Of a stretch of DNA of 62,407 nt, positions 9,598-16,573 are shown in pieces. The DNA comes from JAVBRU01 sp031547595. Its GTDB lineage: Bacteria; Bacillota; Clostridia; Christensenellales; Aristaeellaceae. The stretch lies in assembly GCA_031547595.1 (NCBI GenBank), contig JAVBRU010000006.1:1-62407 (forward strand), in the 5' to 3' direction. The first letter of the stretch is position 1; every line of letters starts with the position of its first letter. Below the pieces are notes generated by a model. The model saw nothing but the letters and a program-made list of their open reading frames with translations. It was not told the origin of the DNA and did no database searches. Made by a program: the position numbers and the translations under genes.

Positions 9598-10464
9598 TCA
9601 CCTCGTATTCCATTGCATACAGTCATAGGGCACAAACCCGCGCATCAGCCCCAGTGCAGTATTAGCCTCCACATACGCCCAATCGCCAAGGCCGCTGTGC
9701 ATATGCTCGAGATACGTCACCTGTGTGCCGGCAGACAGCTTGATGGTGCTATTCTTGCCCAGCACAGGGTCGTCCGTCAGGCTGCAAGCGTACGCCAGCG
9801 TTGCAATTTCATATTCAAAGCTGAGGGGCGCGGCATAGAAGCTGTCCTTCACCTTGCTGCCGTCAATATAGCCCACGCGCGCGGTGCGGCCATCGATGTA
9901 ATACATCACCAGCAGCCAGCCATTCCCCTGCCCTGCCACGTAGATCGAGCCATTGCTGCTGACGGTGGCCTTGCCATTTGCCGCACGGTAATACTGCGTG
10001 CCGGGGCCGGAGTACACAGGGAAGCTCTGGCCTGCTTTGAAATACGTCTCTGCAAAATCGGCAAAGGTCAGCTGCGGTTCCATCTCCGGCAGCCCGTTTC
10101 CGGAAGTATTGCGCGTGCCAATGGCCAGCATATCCGCGCGCACTTCTTTTACCAAGCGCTCATTCGTCCATATAAAGTCGTTCTTGATATCGCTGTACTG
10201 GAAGCTGGGGTTTGGCTGGTACCAGTTTTGCTGGCTGAAATACTGATGATATTTGCCGTCCTTCTCAAAGGGCATGCCATAGCGGGCGAACATTTCATTC
10301 AGGATATAGCCCAGTGCATCGTATGTCCACGTCCAAAGCTCGGCATAGGTCAGATAGCGCGAATCACTGTCGGGGATCAAATAGTTGTTGGCGGCATGGG
10401 AAACAGAAGGCACCGCACAGGTCAGCACCAACAAAACCAGAAAAACCGACAACACACGCTTCAT
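9598..10464 (-). CDS. Secreted protein with YARHG-like and SH3-like domains
   Basis: 288 residues. Start chosen at the ATG 7 nt after GAGGAGA; in-frame codons further up overlap that site. A clear signal peptide (KRVLSVFLVLLVLTCAVP, cleavage near SHA-AN) precedes a region resembling the YARHG domain (YLIPDSDSRYLTYAELWTW, then ILNEMFARYGMPF). An SH3b-like segment follows (FPVYSGPGTQYYRAANGKA), with a second beta-rich stretch at the end. Such domains are commonly cell-wall or extracellular recognition modules. It lies 11 nt downstream of the GH18 gene and is probably cotranscribed with it. Confidence 0.7.
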   Translation of the reverse strand: MKRVLSVFLVLLVLTCAVPSVSHAANNYLIPDSDSRYLTYAELWTWTYDALGYILNEMFARYGMPFEKDGKYHQYFSQQNWYQPNPSFQYSDIKNDFIWTNERLVKEVRADMLAIGTRNTSGNGLPEMEPQLTFADFAETYFKAGQSFPVYSGPGTQYYRAANGKATVSSNGSIYVAGQGNGWLLVMYYIDGRTARVGYIDGSKVKDSFYAAPLSFEYEIATLAYACSLTDDPVLGKNSTIKLSAGTQVTYLEHMHSGLGDWAYVEANTALGLMRGFVPYDCMQWNTR

Positions 10465-10475
10465 GGCCATTCTCC

Positions 10476-11486
10476 TCAATTTTTATGGATGCCGTCATAT
10501 AGTGCTTTGAGCAGGGTGTGCGTGGTATCGCAGCCATGTTCCCAGTACATGATACCCAACAAGTCCTCTTTAAGCACATAGGCGCATTTGGCCGCCAGGG
10601 ATTCGGGATCGTCATAGCTGATCAATTGCCCGTTGCCATACAACCAGGGTGCTTTCGCAGCTTCGTCCCAATAGCGGACAAAGCCGTTCTTATCGATGTA
10701 TTTTTCCACCAGCTCGCCATAATCCGGCCCGCCAAATCCAATGCTGCCCGCAGGTTGGAAAAGGCCATGGTTGATATCCTGAACCCCTTCCCACCTACGT
10801 GCATAAAACGCCGCACCAACTACAATTCTTCCCTTGGGAACCCCTGCTTTTGTAAATAGTTCCACCAGCGTTTTCATATCGCGGCCGCTTTCATCCCCCA
10901 CGGAGGCGAACGGCGCGGTGTGATGCCCCGCCTGCTTGCAAAAGCCGCTGCGCAGGTCGTAGCTCATAATCTGTACGTAATCCAGTATTTTGCCCAACTG
11001 ATCCATTTGCGTATCGTCAATGAAACGCTGGCTGCCGCCCGCGGCGATGGATACGATCTTATCCCCCGCCATGTCCTTCAGCTCTTGCATCAGGGCGGTG
11101 AAAGTGTATTTGTCCTGCGGATCGGCGTCAATCTCGGCAGAGTTGTTGCAGGGGTATTCCCAGTCAATATCCACACCGTCCAGTGCGTATGTATTCATCA
11201 CTTCCTTGACGGATTGCACAAACGCCGCGCGGCCTTCTGCCGTCAGCGCCATATTGGAAAAGCCACCCGCACCCCAGCCGCCAATGGACAGTACAATCTT
11301 GATGGCTGGGTTCATTTCGCGGATTTTTTGTATGCGAGCGCCAAAGTTTGGCAACCCGTGCATGCTGAGCAACCCGCCCCGGATCACGCCGAAGGCCACA
11401 TTGATATGCGTCAGCATCAGCGCGTCCTCTTTGGTGATTGTATCAAGGCCGTGGTTGTTGGCATAGCCCAGAATGATCTTGCTCAT
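10476..11486 (-). CDS. Glycoside hydrolase family 18 (chitinase-like) protein
   Basis: 336 residues, ATG with AAGGGG upstream. The GH18 signature is complete: KIVLSIGGWG on beta-3 and DGVDIDWEYP on beta-4 with the catalytic DxDxE, plus QIMSYDLR and the terminal IMYWEHGCD strand. GH18 enzymes cleave beta-1,4 GlcNAc polymers such as chitin or peptidoglycan-related glycans. No signal peptide is visible (MSKIILGYANNHG is already the first beta-strand). The protein is therefore either cytoplasmic or exported by another route, in contrast to its secreted partner downstream. Its own strong promoter lies at 11541-11569. Confidence 0.88.
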   Translation of the reverse strand: MSKIILGYANNHGLDTITKEDALMLTHINVAFGVIRGGLLSMHGLPNFGARIQKIREMNPAIKIVLSIGGWGAGGFSNMALTAEGRAAFVQSVKEVMNTYALDGVDIDWEYPCNNSAEIDADPQDKYTFTALMQELKDMAGDKIVSIAAGGSQRFIDDTQMDQLGKILDYVQIMSYDLRSGFCKQAGHHTAPFASVGDESGRDMKTLVELFTKAGVPKGRIVVGAAFYARRWEGVQDINHGLFQPAGSIGFGGPDYGELVEKYIDKNGFVRYWDEAAKAPWLYGNGQLISYDDPESLAAKCAYVLKEDLLGIMYWEHGCDTTHTLLKALYDGIHKN

Positions 11487-11540
11487 AACGGTATACCCCT
11501 TCCCTTAAACGTTTTTCCCGGTGCTCGTATTTGTGCTTTT

Positions 11541-11569
11541 ATTATCCCATGCCGGCTGTTTTTTGTCAA
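11541..11569 (-). promoter_or_regulatory. Sigma-A promoter for the GH18 gene
   Basis: On the minus strand: TTGACA, 17 nt, GATAAT, ending 55 nt before the start codon at 11486. It is divergent from the isomerase promoter 18 nt away. Confidence 0.8.
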
Positions 11570-11586
11570 GAATTGAACGAAAGACT

Positions 11587-11615
11587 TGATAATTTTGATC
11601 GATTTGTTTATACTG
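11587..11615 (+). promoter_or_regulatory. Sigma-A promoter for the isomerase-like gene
   Basis: TTGATA, 17 nt, TATACT on the plus strand, 38 nt before the ATG at 11654. The two divergent promoters are separated by only 17 nt between their -35 boxes. Confidence 0.8.
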
Positions 11616-11653
11616 AATGCGGATCAATAACTTCACACAGGAGGGCGCCCTTT

Positions 11654-12496
11654 ATGCAAAAATTCCCGATTGGTGTACTGCTGGAATCCTTCCGCCTGCC
11701 CGCGCCGCAAGCGCTGGAAGCCGCCCGGAAACTGGGCGTGCAGGGCATCCAGGCATATGCCACTTATGGCGACTTATCCCCCCAAAACCTGAACAAAGAA
11801 AAACGCAATGCGTTTTTGCGCATGGTGAAGGATAACGGCCTGGTGATCTCTGCGCTGTGCGGCGATCTGGGCCACGGGTTTGGTGATCCTGAGAAAAACC
11901 CCAAGCTGATTGAGGATTCCAAGCGCATTCTGGATCTGGCCAAGGAGCTTGAGACCGACATAGTGACCACTCACATCGGCGTGGTGCCGCAAGACCCCAC
12001 CCATCCCCGCTATGCCATCATGCAGGACGCCTGCGGCCAGCTGGCGCAGTATGCCGACAGCGTGAAAGCGCACTTTGCCGTGGAAACCGGCCCCGAAATC
12101 GCGCTGACACTGTGCAGCTTCCTGGATTCTTTGCACTCCACCGGCGTGGGCGTCAATATGGACCCCGCGAACCTTGTAATGGTCACGGGGGACGACCCTG
12201 CGAACGCAGTGCATACCCTCAAAAAGTACATCGTGCACACCCATGCCAAGGATGGCCGCAAGCTGATGGATAAGGACCCCGAAAAGATTTACGGCATCGC
12301 GTTTGACGAAGCAGTGATCGACCAGGCCTTTATTGAGCTGCCGCTTGGCGAAGGCGATGTGCCCTTCGCACGCTATATCAAGGCGCTGGAAGACATCGGC
12401 TATCAGGGCTTTTTGACCATTGAGCGCGAGGTGGGCGCACAGCCCCAACGCGATATCGAAACCGCCGTGCAGTTTTTGCGCGGGCTGATGGGGTAA
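11654..12496 (+). CDS. Sugar phosphate isomerase/epimerase-like TIM-barrel protein
   Basis: 280 residues; the ATG follows CAGGAGGGCGCCCTTT. The fold is that of the AP-endonuclease-2/xylose-isomerase-like TIM barrels: LEAARKLGVQGIQAY near the start, ETDIVTTHIGVVP, AVETGPE, GVNMDPANLVM, VHTHAKDGRK and FLTIEREVG. These carry the Glu, Asp and His ligands that usually bind a divalent metal. Such proteins isomerise or epimerise sugars or inositol derivatives; the substrate cannot be told here. It is a single-gene unit with its own promoter, followed by a repeat and a terminator. Confidence 0.8.
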   Translation: MQKFPIGVLLESFRLPAPQALEAARKLGVQGIQAYATYGDLSPQNLNKEKRNAFLRMVKDNGLVISALCGDLGHGFGDPEKNPKLIEDSKRILDLAKELETDIVTTHIGVVPQDPTHPRYAIMQDACGQLAQYADSVKAHFAVETGPEIALTLCSFLDSLHSTGVGVNMDPANLVMVTGDDPANAVHTLKKYIVHTHAKDGRKLMDKDPEKIYGIAFDEAVIDQAFIELPLGEGDVPFARYIKALEDIGYQGFLTIEREVGAQPQRDIETAVQFLRGLMG

Positions 12497-12518
12497 GGAA
12501 GAACGAGGAACGTGATAA

Positions 12519-12576
12519 CTGCGAGGGTTCCTCGCCCTCGCACCCCCGGCAGGAGGTTTCATCTCCTACACCTCGG
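12519..12576 (-). repeat. Left copy of an interspersed structured repeat (inverted relative to 16511-16566)
   Basis: Read on the minus strand, it shares blocks with 16511-16566: GAGGTG, AGGAGA, CTCCTGCC, GGGGT, GAGGGCGAG. It can fold into two hairpins: AGGAG/CTCCT, and a 7-bp GCGAGGG/CCCTCGC stem. It lies between the isomerase stop and the first terminator. Confidence 0.7.
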
Positions 12577-12619
12577 TCTTTACATATATCCTTTGTAGCG
12601 TTGGTATACAGGCAGTAAA

Positions 12620-12677
12620 AGAACACCGTATCGGGTTGGAATGCTGAAGTTCCTAAAGCCCTATACGGTGTTTTTTG
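12620..12677 (+). terminator. Compound intrinsic terminator, first of two similar copies
   Basis: The outer stem AACACCGTAT/ATACGGTGTT is extended by GGG/CCC and followed by TTTTTT. Inside is a small GGAAT/GTTCC hairpin and an AAAG bulge. The same architecture with shared GAATGCT, TTCC and AAAG blocks recurs at 16407-16466. It terminates the isomerase transcript. The 200 bp that follow (12680-12880) are markedly AT-rich and hold no gene I can support. Confidence 0.75.
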
Positions 12678-12810
12678 TTATGCATGCCATAAATAATTGC
12701 AGTAGATATAATGCAAATGCCTATTTTTGCTTGATGCAGGACATATGTATCACATTATTGTTGTAAAAGGTTTTAATTGATATTTTATTGAATTAATTAA
12801 CATTTTCCTA

Positions 12811-12840
12811 TTGACATGCTCTACTGAATATGGTAATTAA
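12811..12840 (+). promoter_or_regulatory. Possible promoter of the small-peptide/ABC module
   Basis: A consensus TTGACA is followed, 17-19 nt later, by the AT-rich stretch TAATTAATAA, which is only a weak -10. It lies about 70 nt before the peptide reading frame and is the only good -35 box in the gap. Confidence 0.4.
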
Positions 12841-12907
12841 TAAGTGACACTGCAATGTACGTTCATAATCGATCGAGAAGGGGGGAAATTTTTAGAAAAA
12901 GTTAATA

Positions 12908-13270
12908 GTGCTTGTTCTGGTAAGCATGCTCGTTCTGGGCATGCTGGTGGTGCATTCAAACGCGGCCGCGGTACCGGGAACGATACTCCAAGCCACGCGT
13001 TGCCAATGCTATGTCTGGGCAGGGCTTGTTGGCCAGCGCGCTGTGGCGGAGCAATCGGCCAGTTGCTCTGATGGTGGTGGCATAAACTTCAACACCAAGT
13101 TGACCATCACACATACCGATGGACTTTTCAAGGTATACGAACTCGCTAGTGCCAAAGTGGATCGTTCTGTCGATATGGGAAAGAGCGGCCGTAGCGCCAG
13201 CGGGTATATGCTCGCCGTTTGCAAATACTGTGGTGCAATAGAATCTGACACGAAAAGTTCTGCCTGGTAA
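12908..13270 (+). CDS. Small secreted Cys-containing peptide, possibly bacteriocin-like; start codon uncertain
   Basis: 120 residues from a GTG. The N-terminus is a signal peptide (MLVLVSMLVLGMLVVHSNA), with a likely mature start near AAAVPG. The mature part has cysteines in CQC, ASCSD and CKYC, and ends TKSSAW. The pattern SAKVDRSVDMGKSGRSASGY loosely recalls the Gly/Lys/Ser-rich part of lactococcin-972-type peptides, and the gene order (peptide, permeases, ATPase) fits such loci, but I would not assign it on that alone. The good ribosome binding site (AAGGGGGG at 12879-12886) is 22 nt from the GTG. An in-frame TAG sits exactly where a normal Met-Lys-Lys start would be expected, so the start may be mutated. 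Confidence 0.6.
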   Translation: MLVLVSMLVLGMLVVHSNAAAVPGTILQATRCQCYVWAGLVGQRAVAEQSASCSDGGGINFNTKLTITHTDGLFKVYELASAKVDRSVDMGKSGRSASGYMLAVCKYCGAIESDTKSSAW

Positions 13271-13292
13271 CTAAGGCTTGACAACGATGCGC

Positions 13293-13321
13293 TCTGGCGC
13301 AGCAGTATTTGTTGCGCCAGA
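13293..13321 (+). other. Stable hairpin after the peptide gene
   Basis: A perfect 9-bp stem TCTGGCGCA/TGCGCCAGA with no run of T after it. Such a structure between a peptide gene and its transporter genes often protects the upstream message or lets only some transcripts continue. That role is inferred. Confidence 0.6.
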
Positions 13322-13354
13322 ATTGAATACAGGGAGCGCGAGAGGGTGGCTTGC

Positions 13355-14527
13355 ATGGCGAAATACCGCTTCATATTGCGACAAATGCTGCGTACGGCGG
13401 CCAGCCGCAAGAGTGTAATTGCACAAACATGGTTAATTTGTACGCTGGGATTCACATGCCTTCTCACGCTGTTTGCCGTGCAGAGGGCAGACATGCTAAA
13501 CGCGCCTTGGGAGCAACAGCGCACTGCATATGTATCCTTCCATACGGCGGCGGAGGCTCGGACATTGTATGACGCGCTGGAGCGCCAGTTGCTCAATGGA
13601 TTTGTGATGGTGATACATGCAGACACATCCGAATATGTACAGCTTGGTGCGGCAGAAGGCCATGTATGGAAGCAGTTTACGGGCGATAATCCGCTGATGC
13701 TGCACAATGAAGGCCGAAGTGAACCGCGCTTTTTATTGATGGAATATCTTGTGCCGCAGCGCTATGTGTACCGCATGGATGAAATGCGCATACAAGTAGG
13801 CGATTCTGTGTTTGAAAGCGGCGGCGCGGCGCAGCAGATGTTCTATTGGCCAATGCTCTCCCGGCTCCCAAAGTCCGATGCTGTACCCCTTGCTGCGATT
13901 GATGGGGGTCATATTTTAAGTAATTATGACCAACTGCTCGCTTTCGAACGAGAAATGGGGTATAAGGATCTTTGGCCCGTCCTGATAACAGCGGCATGCG
14001 CGGTGGAGTTGAACCTGCCGGTGACTGGTTTAGTGCTTAGTTTTGAACATCCAGACTCATATAACGCGTACCGTCAGGTGATTGCGCCTTTTGCCCACTT
14101 GATTGAAGAAGAAAAGATTCCATGGCCTACGGCTGGTGCGGCACCGTCGCTCAAGCTGTTTAATATCAATCAGATAAGCAAGCTGTTGCCAACAACGCTC
14201 TCATTTGTCAATACTGCGGCAATCTTGTATCTGTGTTTATCAAGCTATCAAGATCAGGTGTACATGTGGCGGCGGCTGGGCGCGGCAAAGCGGCATTTGA
14301 TAAGCGCAATGACGACATTTGGTCTAGGTGTGCTCGCTCTGGCCGCTGGTGGCGGTTATATCATGTATCAGATGCTGTTGCACGCACTTTTTCGAACACA
14401 GGCAATGTATCCGTTGCATGCCAGCATGACAACACTATTGCTGATACTTTATTTAGCAGTATGTGCGTTGTGCTTGCTGTTTTTTTGCGTACGTGTTGTG
14501 CGTTCCGGGCGAAGGGAGGGCGTGTAA
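13355..14527 (+). CDS. MacB/FtsX-like ABC permease, first of a pair
   Basis: 390 residues. Start at the ATG 8 nt after AGAGGG; an earlier GTG at 13346 overlaps that site. One membrane segment near residues 20-40 (TWLICTLGFTCLLTLFAV) is followed by a roughly 230-residue extracytoplasmic domain and three C-terminal membrane segments (from about LSFVNTAAILYLCLS onward). This is the FtsX/MacB topology. The region just after the second segment (YMWRRLGAAKRHL) is the usual coupling helix. With the next two genes it forms an exporter-like unit beside the secreted peptide. The family name is inferred from topology and context rather than strong motifs. Confidence 0.65.
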   Translation: MAKYRFILRQMLRTAASRKSVIAQTWLICTLGFTCLLTLFAVQRADMLNAPWEQQRTAYVSFHTAAEARTLYDALERQLLNGFVMVIHADTSEYVQLGAAEGHVWKQFTGDNPLMLHNEGRSEPRFLLMEYLVPQRYVYRMDEMRIQVGDSVFESGGAAQQMFYWPMLSRLPKSDAVPLAAIDGGHILSNYDQLLAFEREMGYKDLWPVLITAACAVELNLPVTGLVLSFEHPDSYNAYRQVIAPFAHLIEEEKIPWPTAGAAPSLKLFNINQISKLLPTTLSFVNTAAILYLCLSSYQDQVYMWRRLGAAKRHLISAMTTFGLGVLALAAGGGYIMYQMLLHALFRTQAMYPLHASMTTLLLILYLAVCALCLLFFCVRVVRSGRREGV

Positions 14528-15738
14528 TGGCAAAGATGCGTTATTTGATGCGCATCATTCTGCCGCGCATCGGGTTTAAGATTTTAATCTTATGGGGTTT
14601 AACCGTTTACCTATGTTATGTGGCCAGCTATGCGGCGGGTGTTTTGCACACCCAAAATGTGCGCAGCACGTATTATTTGGATGGTGCGGCAATGGAGCAT
14701 ATGCTGCTGGTGAGCGACGCCAACGCGGGAAGCACACCAAAACAAGAAGCAGGCCGCAACGCGCTGCTGATGGAACGCCTGCGCGCGCTGCCTGGCGTAG
14801 AGGAAGTATATGAACAGACGAGGTTCAGGGCAGAAGCGGTGCCTGGGGCGCAGGTCAATTATTATCCGCAGGATGCCTTTGCCGCATTGAATTTTGTAGA
14901 TGCGCAGGGCAAGAAAATCGACCCTTTTTCCACCGCAACAGAATACCCCCTATGGGTAGACTTTGCTCTGCGCGATACGCTGCAAATCGGCTCTACGCTG
15001 GACTTGCAGGTGGTGGATGTTCACTATGTCACACATGCGTTACCGCAGCCCTTCGTTGTGGCAGGTTATCTGAATGCCGACCGTGGATATAACTCGCTCT
15101 TTACCGGTGGCGCGGATATGAGTCTGGAGGATTTAGTATGGACGCATGGCAGTGTGCCTTTGATGGTGGCCACATCAAGCGTTGACCCTATTCCAACCGG
15201 GTGCGAAGCTTACAGGGGGTGGACAAAGTTAGTAAAGACACGTTTGCCAGCCGATGCGGCTTACATCGAGCTATCCGATAGAGTCGCGAATGCCGGGCTG
15301 GGCAGGGTGTTTACGTACGATATGCTTCGCGCACGGTGCTCAAATTACTACACCATTCCCATTCGCATCTACGCCACAACCTTCATCATTATGCTGCCCA
15401 TGCTGCTGCTGGGCTTTGTGAGCATACAAGCCGTTATCATGGCACGGCAACGCAGCACCGTTTTTGTGCTGACCATGCAAGGCATGAGGCGTAGCGAATG
15501 GAGTGGGGCATGGCTTTGCGTACTATTTGTTCTATTAATAATCCCCGCCTTGTTGGGGTATGGCATATGCTGGGTGATTTTACCCACTGTATTTCCTACC
15601 GCACTTCACCCGCCAATTGTGGCGCTGCCGCTCATCACCGCTGTGCTGCTACTGACCAGTACGATAGCGTTGATGCCCAGTGTGCTGCAAAGCAGCAAAC
15701 GCGTATTTTCCCAGAATATCGGGAGGATTGAGGCATGA
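14527..15738 (+). CDS. MacB/FtsX-like ABC permease, second of a pair
   Basis: 403 residues; its ATG overlaps the preceding stop (TAATG), with GAAGGGAGGG upstream, indicating coupled translation. Same topology as its neighbour: an N-terminal membrane segment (FKILILWGLTVYLCYVASYA), a long external domain, then three membrane segments from residue 290 or so (IRIYATTFIIMLPMLLLGFV). The segment RQRSTVFVLTMQGMRRSEW matches the cytoplasmic coupling loop of FtsX-type permeases. The two permeases probably form a heterodimer. Codon and base use are more AT-rich than in the flanking housekeeping genes, which suggests separate origin. Confidence 0.65.
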   Translation: MAKMRYLMRIILPRIGFKILILWGLTVYLCYVASYAAGVLHTQNVRSTYYLDGAAMEHMLLVSDANAGSTPKQEAGRNALLMERLRALPGVEEVYEQTRFRAEAVPGAQVNYYPQDAFAALNFVDAQGKKIDPFSTATEYPLWVDFALRDTLQIGSTLDLQVVDVHYVTHALPQPFVVAGYLNADRGYNSLFTGGADMSLEDLVWTHGSVPLMVATSSVDPIPTGCEAYRGWTKLVKTRLPADAAYIELSDRVANAGLGRVFTYDMLRARCSNYYTIPIRIYATTFIIMLPMLLLGFVSIQAVIMARQRSTVFVLTMQGMRRSEWSGAWLCVLFVLLIIPALLGYGICWVILPTVFPTALHPPIVALPLITAVLLLTSTIALMPSVLQSSKRVFSQNIGRIEA

Positions 15739-16400
15739 TTGAAATAAGAAACGTGCACAAGCATTATGACCAGGGAAAATCCTACGCCGTTCATGCTCTG
15801 CGTGGCTTAAGTGCCACGTTTGAGAGCGGTACGTCCTATGCCATTATGGGCGTTTCGGGTTCTGGAAAGTCTACATTACTCAACATTTTAGGCTGCGTTG
15901 ACACAGCTTTCTCTGGTCAATATTGGCTGGATGGACAGGATGTGAGCGCGTTATCGCTGGGCAAACGAAACCGCTTACATGCGCAAAAAATTGGTTTCGT
16001 GCTGCAAAGCTATGGCTTGATTTGGGATATTGACGCACTAGATAACTGCATGGCACCTGCTATTTTTGCAGGTTGCAGCATACGAGAAGCCAAACGGCGA
16101 GCGCAGCACGCTCTTGAGCGTGTGGGTATTGGTGATCTTGCCAAGCGACCTGCAGGCAAGCTCTCCGGTGGACAAAAGCAACGTGTCGCTATTGCACGTG
16201 CGCTAGTCAATCAACCGTTGCTTGTGCTGGCAGATGAACCGACGGGCGCACTGGATTCGAAAACCGCTCAGGAGATTCAATCACTGCTTCTGGACGTTGC
16301 AAGTAAAGACTCTACTCTTATAATCGCCACCCACAGCCAAGCAATAGCGGACAGCTGCGCACACACTCTATGTATCAAAGATGGACAGTGGGAAGAATAG
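15735..16400 (+). CDS. ABC transporter ATP-binding protein (LolD/MacB type; resembles lactococcin-972 export ATPases)
   Basis: 221 residues, overlapping the previous gene by ATGA. All ATPase motifs are intact: Walker A GVSGSGKST, Q-loop in FVLQSYGLI, signature LSGGQKQRVAIARAL, Walker B LLVLADEPTGALD, H-loop ATHSQ. The QSYGLI wording and the absence of extra domains resemble the ATPases that accompany lactococcin-972-type peptides. That link is an inference; a general lipoprotein or antimicrobial-peptide transporter is the alternative. It is the last gene of the module, 6 nt before the second compound terminator. Confidence 0.8.
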   Translation: MIEIRNVHKHYDQGKSYAVHALRGLSATFESGTSYAIMGVSGSGKSTLLNILGCVDTAFSGQYWLDGQDVSALSLGKRNRLHAQKIGFVLQSYGLIWDIDALDNCMAPAIFAGCSIREAKRRAQHALERVGIGDLAKRPAGKLSGGQKQRVAIARALVNQPLLVLADEPTGALDSKTAQEIQSLLLDVASKDSTLIIATHSQAIADSCAHTLCIKDGQWEE

Positions 16401-16406
16401 GAATAA

Positions 16407-16466
16407 AAAAAACGCCGTGATGGTCGCAGAATGCTTGCATTCCAAAGGCCATACACAGCGTTTTTT
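16407..16466 (+). terminator. Compound intrinsic terminator, second similar copy
   Basis: Outer stem AACGC/GCGTT extended by a CGTG-ATGG/CCATACAC helix with one bulge, inner hairpin GAATG/CATTC, then TTTTTT. It has the layout of the copy at 12620-12677 and the same orientation, with GAATGCT, TTCC and AAAG blocks shared. Confidence 0.75.
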
Positions 16467-16510
16467 CGTACCCGCACATGCTCTCAAGCATCATCGAAGG
16501 ACACAAAAGT

Positions 16511-16566
16511 GAGGTGCAGGAGACTGGTCTCCTGCCTCGGGGTCTGAGGGCGAGCAGCCACCAGCG
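16511..16566 (+). repeat. Right copy of the interspersed structured repeat
   Basis: GAGGTGCAGGAGACTGGTCT and the following CCTGCCTCGGGGTCTGAGGG align with the minus strand of 12519-12576, so the two copies face each other across the peptide/ABC module. The first hairpin (CAGGAGA/TCTCCTG, flanked by GAGG/CCTC) is strong; the second is decayed. It ends 8 nt before the stop of the M16 gene. Confidence 0.7.
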
Positions 16567-16573
16567 TAACCCA

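Noticed and set aside
9544..10581. Plus-strand open frame of 345 codons opposite the YARHG/SH3 gene
   Set aside because: It spans a terminator and two minus-strand genes with good starts and signal peptide; composition is His/Gln/Ala-rich as typical for antisense frames.
12844..13071. Alternative frame covering the start of the small peptide
   Set aside because: It lacks a ribosome binding site at its start, has no signal peptide and ends inside the peptide gene; the frame with the signal peptide and Cys pattern is the sensible one.
12908..13270. Firm assignment of the peptide to the lactococcin-972 family
   Set aside because: The resemblance is limited to a short Gly/Lys/Ser pattern and gene order; size, cysteines and the missing tryptophan-rich ends do not match well. 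A profile search is needed to support it.
14233..14526. N-terminal extension of the second permease into the first permease gene
   Set aside because: The frame is open, but the ATG at 14527 overlaps the previous stop and has GAAGGGAGGG before it; the extension has no membrane segment where the family has one.
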